Shown here: positions 31,655 to 37,040 of the stretch, in pieces
Layout: each line of letters begins with the position of its first letter
Position numbering within the stretch: position 1 is the first letter of the stretch
From: Clostridia bacterium
Lineage (GTDB): Bacteria > Bacillota > Clostridia > Christensenellales > Aristaeellaceae
Assembly (NCBI GenBank): GCA_017427165.1
Contig: JAFRTK010000011.1
Coordinates: 1-37,040, forward strand
Length of the DNA: 37,040 bases
Direction: 5' to 3'
Translations under genes and position numbers: made by a program
The notes under the pieces: model-generated
Database searches by the model: none
Told to the model about the DNA's origin: nothing
Seen by the model: the letters and a program-made list of their open reading frames with translations, nothing else

Positions 31655-32581
31655 TCAGTTGTAGTAGAAAGCCCGCTTGTTCAGCAGGTATACGATCAGT
31701 CCCAGGATCAGGATGGTCACCAGCGTGGAGACCACGGAGAACGCTGAGGACAGGCCGTAGTTGTACAGTTCCTTGTAGGTCCGGGTCGCCAGCCCGATCA
31801 CCTCGCTGGAGGTAAACCGGTCCACCACCGTGTAGATCGTGTTGGTAATGATGTGCGGCATCACCATCGGGAACGTCACCTTCCAGAAGGTTTCATACCC
31901 CGTGGCGCCTTCAATCCGGGCCACTTCGTACAGCGAACCGGGGATCGACTGCAGCGCCGCGATAAACAGGATGATCTGCACGCCGGAACCCTTGATGATC
32001 GTGGAAATCCGGTTCACCGTATCCACGATGTATCCCAGGATGGAATCCGGAATTGCCAGTTCCCCGAACAGCTCCATGTAGTACGCCACGGAGACGCCGC
32101 CCGCGGAAGCCGCCTCCAGGCTCGCGCCGGAAACGCCGGCGTTCACCAGCTCCGTTGCCCGGGTGATCGCGTTGCCGACCGCGTCCGCGCTCAGGATAAT
32201 CGGCAGGAAGAAGATCGCCCGGACCACCGCCCGCCCTTTGAACTTCCGGTTCAGCATCATTGCCACAAACAGGCTGAAGAAGATGATCATCGGCAGGTCG
32301 ATCATCATGTCGATCAGTGAGGACGTCAGCGTCTGCTTGAAGGTCGCGTGGCTTGTAAACGCCTCAATGTAGTTGCTGAAGCCGACGTATTCCTTCGTCA
32401 TGCCCGTTGCGGCATCCAGCCCGATCTTCGACAGGCTGAATTCGCCCAGCTGCACCAGGCATCCGGCGTAAAACACCAGGAAGCCGATCAGCCACGGGAG
32501 GATAAACCGGTATCCGCGCGCGGCATTCCGCTGCTCATAGGAAAGGTGGAAAATGCTCCTTTTCCTGCGAATGGCCGTCAT
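31655..32581 (-). CDS. CUT1 carbohydrate ABC permease, MalF type
   Basis: 308 residues with six membrane helices. It starts with a basic tail and RGYRFILPWLIGFLVFY, typical of LplB/UgpA-type subunits. The EAA loop is YEVARIEGATGYETFWKVTF. A predicted external loop between helices 3 and 4 (about 140-190) is longer than usual and Ala/Gly-rich (SGASLEAASAGGVSVAY). The ATG at 32581 overlaps the stop of the DUF5696 gene by 4 bases, tying the importer to that gene. Partner of the MalG-type subunit that follows. Confidence 0.94.
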   Translation of the reverse strand: MTAIRRKRSIFHLSYEQRNAARGYRFILPWLIGFLVFYAGCLVQLGEFSLSKIGLDAATGMTKEYVGFSNYIEAFTSHATFKQTLTSSLIDMMIDLPMIIFFSLFVAMMLNRKFKGRAVVRAIFFLPIILSADAVGNAITRATELVNAGVSGASLEAASAGGVSVAYYMELFGELAIPDSILGYIVDTVNRISTIIKGSGVQIILFIAALQSIPGSLYEVARIEGATGYETFWKVTFPMVMPHIITNTIYTVVDRFTSSEVIGLATRTYKELYNYGLSSAFSVVSTLVTILILGLIVYLLNKRAFYYN

Positions 32582-35169
32582 TCGTCCTCACCTCCCGCCG
32601 CCAGGTAATTCATTGCCGGGATCCGGTACCCGTCCGCCTCCGCGTCGCTCTCCCCGCTGTTCACATACAGCACGGTCCCGTTGGAGTAGGCCACCCGGGC
32701 CAGCGTATCGGTGATCCGTTCGTGCCGGATCATCTCCGCCCCGCTCACGCGGCGCAGCGCTTCGTTCACAAAACGGTAGCTCTCCGCGGCTTCATCCTTC
32801 CATGCGGAGAAGGTCGTCGCGTAGTTGTTGTTCAGCCCGGTATACTTCATGTCCGCCGAGCTGTTCCACGTGAATGTGTAATGTACCGACGCGCCGTATT
32901 CCACCAGGTGGAGCAGTGCTGCCCTTTTGTCCCCGCTCTGCGCCAGGTTCAGCGCGGATCCGCAGTAGTCGATTGCCCCGTGGGTGATCATCTCCCACAG
33001 CGGGATCTGCTCATCCACAATTGCGAACATCGTCGCTTCCACCGGTGCGTTGATCACATGGCGGACGTAGGGGAAGCTGTAGTCATTCCCGCCGCTCACC
33101 ATCAGCTCGCGGTTTTCGCCGCCGATCGTCCCGAAGGCCGCTTTCACCAGGTCCAGGTCCGCCTCCCGGCTGATCACATTCGTCCGGCGCTTGTCCGCGT
33201 GCACCTCGTTTCCGAGATCCCGCAGGCTCAGTGCGTCCAGTCCCAGCCGGTCCGCGGCGGCCGCCAGCCGCTCCGCGTACCGCGGCAGGAACCGGGGAGA
33301 CAGCAGCATATAGCCGCGTTCGGTAAAGCCCATTGTCGCGGTCCGCCGCAGCGTAACCGGTCCGATCACGCCCAGCTCGGCCACATAGCCCTTGGCATAG
33401 TAGCGGCTGGCTTCCTCGCTGCGGAAAAAGCCTTTGGCAATTTCCGTCACCAGCTGGACCGCCGCATCCGGATATACCTTCCCGCCGGCGGCCTCCGCCG
33501 CATCGCGCAGGCGCTTCAGGCCGGCTTCCCCGCCCAGCTCGTTCAGCACGGAGATGTGGTTTACCGGGTCGTGGTAATATCCGCCGTTCATCCATCCCTG
33601 CAGGTTTACCCGCGGGTTGGAAATCTGTCCGTCCGCCAGCTCCGCCAGCATTTCCTCCGCCCGTTCAAAGGCAGTCATCGGCATCACCCGCAGGTACTGG
33701 ATGCCCATCCAGTGGGCGGTTTCCTTCACGCCGCCGATGATGTCGCAGTAGAAGGGAACATCCCCTTCCGCCTCTGCCTTCATGGCCAGCGATCCGTCCG
33801 CAAGCAGTTTCTCCCGCACGGCCTTGGCCAGGCCGTTGTATCCGGTGTACTCTCTGTCCAGGATCCGGTAGGTCACCGCGCAGTCCACCGGGTAGGCGTC
33901 TGCCTCCGCAACCACCGCGTCCTCCCCGGCCACCACCAGCGTGTCCGTCCGCCTCAGCCGGAAGGTGAAATAGGCATAGTTGTAGCTGTTGTTCCGGCCG
34001 GCCACGTCCGCTGTCACGGTGGCCAGGGTCGCGCCCCGGTCACAGGTGGCCAGCACGCTGTAATCCTTCCGGCAGATCCCGTACAGTGCCAGCCGGGCGG
34101 TCTGGATGTTCTGGGTTGCCGTGAAGTCGCTGTCAATCAGGTCCAGGTCGTAGATGCTCTGGTTGTACTGGGGCGCGGTCGTCTTTCCGTTGTTGAAGTG
34201 GATCAGGGCGCCGCTTCCGTCCGGTACCACCAGGTCGCCTTCTTCATCGGCCCCTGCCGCTCCCAGGAACGGCAGCAGCTGGATGGTGCGCACCTTGCCG
34301 CCGCCGGTTTCCGAGATGCCTTCATAGGGAATGGTGACCCGCAGGCCGTCCGCCGTCAGCGTGTAGTCCAGTGTGATTACAAAGGACAGGCTTTCCGCCG
34401 CTTCCTCGTCATCCGCCTCCGCCAGTGCTTCCATTTCCTCATAGTCTTCAATGGTGAATCCGGCTTTCCGGGCGTCCGCGTCAATCTGCTGCCGGTGCCG
34501 TGCCGTAACACCCTGGGACTTCAGCACATACAGGCCGCTCTCCTCATCAGGCACGTAGGATTTGGCCGCCTGCTTCTTGCCTGCCTGCGACAGGATTTCG
34601 TACCATTCCGCCGTCATCTGCCGCGGCACCAGCATCAGTTTTTCATTCGAAAGCGTGTATACCGCCCGGAATCCGTTCTCAATCCGCTGGTACTCAATCT
34701 GTCCGTTCTCAACTGCCTTCGCGTAGGAGCTCCACGGGGTGCCTTCACGGGAGTTCGTGTCCAGGTAGTTCAGGATAAACTGGCTCTTCAGGTTACCCTG
34801 ATTCAGCCCGGATTTGGCCACCGGGTCGCTGGCCGCGTCCTGCGGATTGGAGTAGATCACCCGGCCGGTTTCCTTGTCATACAGCGCGATCCCGGCGGTC
34901 TTCTCCTCCAGGTACAGTCCCAGCCGGTCGTTTTCCGCCGCCAGGCTGAATCCCGGCACACGGTTTTCCGGGTCCCGGGCCGTTTTCAGTTCCGTCCCCT
35001 CTTCCAGCGCCGCGGGCGCGGTGATATAGGCTTTGTACGCGTCATATCCGCGGTAGTTCACCAGGTACCATCCCAGGAACACCGCCGCGGCAATGACTGC
35101 CAGGGCTGCGAGAATCCACAGCGTCCGCCGCACGGCGGTCGGGAGGGGCAGCTTATTCGGGTTTTTCAT
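32578..35169 (-). CDS. Large membrane-anchored DUF5696-family protein
   Basis: 863 residues from ATG 35169, with GAGGAGGGA upstream. One membrane helix (about 14-36) follows a short basic tail, so the remainder is extracytoplasmic. Residues about 60-330 are β-rich and resemble a substrate-binding or β-sandwich region (LYDKETGRVIYSNP, VPDGSGALIHF). The C-terminal half (about 480-840) looks like an α/β barrel by its alternating pattern and motifs such as LGLDALSLRDLGNEVHADK, VSGGNDYSFPYVRHVI and DEQIPLWEMITHG. I recognise this as the DUF5696 group, which has no established function. A glycoside-hydrolase-like barrel is my guess, with acidic residues in these motifs as candidates for catalysis. 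It is coupled by overlap to the sugar permease genes. Confidence 0.78.
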   Translation of the reverse strand: MKNPNKLPLPTAVRRTLWILAALAVIAAAVFLGWYLVNYRGYDAYKAYITAPAALEEGTELKTARDPENRVPGFSLAAENDRLGLYLEEKTAGIALYDKETGRVIYSNPQDAASDPVAKSGLNQGNLKSQFILNYLDTNSREGTPWSSYAKAVENGQIEYQRIENGFRAVYTLSNEKLMLVPRQMTAEWYEILSQAGKKQAAKSYVPDEESGLYVLKSQGVTARHRQQIDADARKAGFTIEDYEEMEALAEADDEEAAESLSFVITLDYTLTADGLRVTIPYEGISETGGGKVRTIQLLPFLGAAGADEEGDLVVPDGSGALIHFNNGKTTAPQYNQSIYDLDLIDSDFTATQNIQTARLALYGICRKDYSVLATCDRGATLATVTADVAGRNNSYNYAYFTFRLRRTDTLVVAGEDAVVAEADAYPVDCAVTYRILDREYTGYNGLAKAVREKLLADGSLAMKAEAEGDVPFYCDIIGGVKETAHWMGIQYLRVMPMTAFERAEEMLAELADGQISNPRVNLQGWMNGGYYHDPVNHISVLNELGGEAGLKRLRDAAEAAGGKVYPDAAVQLVTEIAKGFFRSEEASRYYAKGYVAELGVIGPVTLRRTATMGFTERGYMLLSPRFLPRYAERLAAAADRLGLDALSLRDLGNEVHADKRRTNVISREADLDLVKAAFGTIGGENRELMVSGGNDYSFPYVRHVINAPVEATMFAIVDEQIPLWEMITHGAIDYCGSALNLAQSGDKRAALLHLVEYGASVHYTFTWNSSADMKYTGLNNNYATTFSAWKDEAAESYRFVNEALRRVSGAEMIRHERITDTLARVAYSNGTVLYVNSGESDAEADGYRIPAMNYLAAGGEDE

Positions 35170-35183
35170 CTTGCTTTCCCTCC

Positions 35184-35807
35184 TCATACGCGGAACACCA
35201 GTTCCATATAGATCCCGCGGAAGAATGAGTACACCTGGGTGATAAAGTTGAACACCAGCAGCATCAGGAAGATAATGATCAGCATGGCCACCACCGTCAG
35301 GAACAGGGTCACCAGCGTCTTCCCGAAGGTGTAATTGTGGATCTGCATGATGCCAATCAGCAGCATCACCGCCGTATAGGCGGTTCCGAGCCCCATCAGG
35401 ATGGTGTAGAAGGCCTCTTCGTTTTCCGCCACCAGGTGGGAAACCGCCGTGGCCGCCACCGTGGTCACCAGCATCGGGAAAAGGGCGTAGCCCGTTGCGG
35501 TCAGGATGTCCCGGAACCGGCCTTCCCCTTCCATCAGGCATGTCACCGACCAGTTGCCCACGCACAGGATAAAGTACAGGGCGATCACACCCGCCAGCTC
35601 CGCCGGCAGGTTCACGGTCCGCGGCTCAATGTCGTTCACGATAAAGCTCGCGCTGATCCGGTTCATGGAGAACGCGATGCCGTACAGGATCACCATCAGG
35701 AATGCGATCCCCAGGCTGCCCTTCTCCTGGTGCCGGATCCAGTAGTATCCGTCCGCGGGATGGCTCACCGTGTAGAAGAAATGCTGCCATTTTCCGCTCC
35801 GCTTCAT
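35184..35807 (-). CDS. Yip1-family integral membrane protein
   Basis: 207 residues with five predicted membrane segments after a soluble N-terminus that contains the HPADGYYWIRHQEKGSL motif common in bacterial Yip1 proteins. FGNW-like CVGNWSVTCLMEGEGRFRDI lies between helices 2 and 3, and the C-terminal helix ends near the last residue. Bacterial Yip1 proteins have no settled role; the eukaryotic members act in vesicle membranes. The ATG overlaps the upstream NHL-protein stop by 4 bases, and the DUF5696 gene follows after 14 bases. This trio ahead of sugar permeases recurs, to my knowledge, in other Bacillota, which argues for a joint function at the membrane. Confidence 0.82.
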   Translation of the reverse strand: MKRSGKWQHFFYTVSHPADGYYWIRHQEKGSLGIAFLMVILYGIAFSMNRISASFIVNDIEPRTVNLPAELAGVIALYFILCVGNWSVTCLMEGEGRFRDILTATGYALFPMLVTTVAATAVSHLVAENEEAFYTILMGLGTAYTAVMLLIGIMQIHNYTFGKTLVTLFLTVVAMLIIIFLMLLVFNFITQVYSFFRGIYMELVFRV

Positions 35808-37039
35808 GCCGCATTCCTCCTTTTTCCCCGCTTCCGGATCCGGGGAAGGACCGCCTTCACGCTGATCACGCCCAGCGCGACCGCTGCGATGATTCCGCTC
35901 AGGATCCAGCTGATGTTGTTCCGCAGCCGCTCATTCCGCCAGCGTTTGAAGGCCACCGAGTAATACTCCCGGTTCATGCCGCGCCGCAGGTAAAGCATGG
36001 CGTTCTCGTTATCCCCGGCCGACAGGTACGCCTTGCCGATGCCGGTGTTCGCCAGCTCGTTGATCTCGTCCAGCCGCAGCACCTCCTGCCACAGCGGAAC
36101 CGCCAGGCTCTCGTCCCCGTCATACCGCAGGCTCACCGCCTGGTTGATCAGGGATCCGTACTCCGTCTCGGCGAAGATGGTCAGGTTCCCCTGCTGGGAA
36201 TCCAGCACCAGCAGCCGGTTCCCCAGCTGTTCGATCGCCGCCGGGGTCTGGAAGGTTCCCGCCTGGGAACCGATGCCGCCGAAGATGTACAGCAGGTTGC
36301 CCTCGTGGTCATAGGTAAAAATCCGGCCCCGCCGGGCGTCCAGCAGGGAATAGATCCCATGCTTCCGGTACACCACGTCCACGATCTGGCTCGGTCCGGC
36401 GTAATTGCCGATGTTTCCGTATACGCGGTCGCCGCCCAGGTTCTGCGTCGGGCCCTTGCGGATCACGTCCTGCCCCTTTGGGTTCAGCCGGCGTACCGCC
36501 TGTTTGCCGTCCGTGTCCTTGTTCGAAGCGTATACGAATCCCTCGTCGTCCACATCGATTCCCGTAAACTCGGTCGGGATAAACAGCTGCTGCTTGGACC
36601 GTTCTTCCTTGGTCGCCAGCTTCCGCCAGAATTTCTCCCACATGGAGATCTTCACGCTGATCGTGCCGAAGAACCCGGTAAACGCCCCTTCTTCGCTGAA
36701 CACCATGATGCCCTGGAACATGTTCTGGGCGATCACATACACGCGGTCCGCGTAGTCTACCGATACCCGCAGCGGGGTAAACACATATCCCTCGTCCAGC
36801 ACCTCGCTCTGCGGGTTCTGCACGTATTTCACAAAGGTTCCGTCCGCCTCCAGCACTACGATCCGGCGGTTCTGGCTGTCAGCGATATACAGCCGGTGCT
36901 TTTCCGATACGGCCACACCGGAAGGCGCGCTGAAAGTCTGCGCCGTGCCGTCCGCCTCAAAGCCGCTGATGATGCCTTTTACCGTCTTCAGATCGCCGGC
37001 CAGCTTCACAATCCGGTTGTTGCCGGTATCGGCGATGTA
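35804..37039 (-). CDS. NHL-repeat β-propeller protein with TPR segment and C-terminal membrane anchor (5' end missing)
   Basis: The frame stays open to the window edge and reads YIADTGNNRIVKL there, a complete NHL motif, so the true start lies outside. The visible 411 residues hold further NHL blades: HRLYIADSQNRRIVVLEAD, then VYVIAQNMFQGIMVFS, FVYASNKDTDGKQAVRRL and RLLVLDSQQGNLTIFA. A TPR-like helical pair (about residues 300-360; LWQEVLRLDEINELANTGIGK) follows. One membrane helix near the end (ILSGIIAAVALGVISVKAVL) and a basic tail (RIRKRGKRRN) complete it. So the propeller is outside, anchored by its C-terminus. A scaffold or glycan-binding role in the operon is inferred. A GTG at 37009 is only an internal codon. 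Confidence 0.87.
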   Translation of the reverse strand, partial: YIADTGNNRIVKLAGDLKTVKGIISGFEADGTAQTFSAPSGVAVSEKHRLYIADSQNRRIVVLEADGTFVKYVQNPQSEVLDEGYVFTPLRVSVDYADRVYVIAQNMFQGIMVFSEEGAFTGFFGTISVKISMWEKFWRKLATKEERSKQQLFIPTEFTGIDVDDEGFVYASNKDTDGKQAVRRLNPKGQDVIRKGPTQNLGGDRVYGNIGNYAGPSQIVDVVYRKHGIYSLLDARRGRIFTYDHEGNLLYIFGGIGSQAGTFQTPAAIEQLGNRLLVLDSQQGNLTIFAETEYGSLINQAVSLRYDGDESLAVPLWQEVLRLDEINELANTGIGKAYLSAGDNENAMLYLRRGMNREYYSVAFKRWRNERLRNNISWILSGIIAAVALGVISVKAVLPRIRKRGKRRNAA

Positions 37040-37040
37040 G

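Overview
The window reads as ordinary bacterial chromosome from a GC-rich member of the Bacillota, most likely Clostridia. The grounds are strong AGGAGG-type ribosome binding sites, a RNase J, a YlbF-family protein, an MltG-U32 pair, VanW, YesM/YesN-type two-component proteins and a carbohydrate ABC transporter that has no ATPase of its own. A gut or rumen clostridium is my inference from the sugar-uptake content and the signal-peptide style; the sequence does not prove a species. There are no rRNA or tRNA genes, CRISPR arrays, transposases or phage genes. Every gap between genes is shorter than 300 bases, and most gaps hold a recognisable promoter or hairpin.

Layout. (1) 1-1462: the 3' part of a copper P-type ATPase ending in a heavy-metal-binding domain that has its own ribosome binding site and ATG. 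(2) 1509-3639: an OmpR-type regulator and histidine kinase on the minus strand, convergent with copA across a perfect bidirectional terminator. (3) 3702-5873: a UBA-like membrane protein, then an Rrf2 regulator with the tRNA-modifying dehydratase TcdA behind a palindromic promoter. (4) 5976-12297: a minus-strand housekeeping block, RNase J followed by the operon ylbF-mltG-U32-vanW. (5) 12546-15468: a plus-strand trio of DUF5058 membrane protein, a second membrane protein and an M20 hydrolase. (6) 15634-18551: a GPH-type sugar symporter and a secreted polysaccharide deacetylase, each with its own promoter and terminator.

(7) 18661-27279 is a sugar-uptake and sensing region on the minus strand. 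A YtfQ-R-T-YjfF-like ABC importer (binding protein, double ATPase, two permeases) lies downstream of a three-gene sensor operon made of a YtfQ-like lipoprotein, a YesM-like kinase and a YesN-like AraC regulator. The sensor lipoprotein and the transport binding protein are paralogues. The likely reading is that the lipoprotein reports the sugar to the kinase and the regulator switches on the importer.

(8) 27468-37040 is one long minus-strand operon, entering from outside the window: an NHL/TPR membrane protein, a Yip1-like protein, a large DUF5696 membrane-anchored protein, two CUT1 permeases, a secreted protein with a carbohydrate-binding-like domain plus three near-identical repeats, and a family-1 solute-binding protein. 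This looks like a polysaccharide or oligosaccharide capture system in which three or four components have no established function. It is the best candidate in the window for something undescribed.
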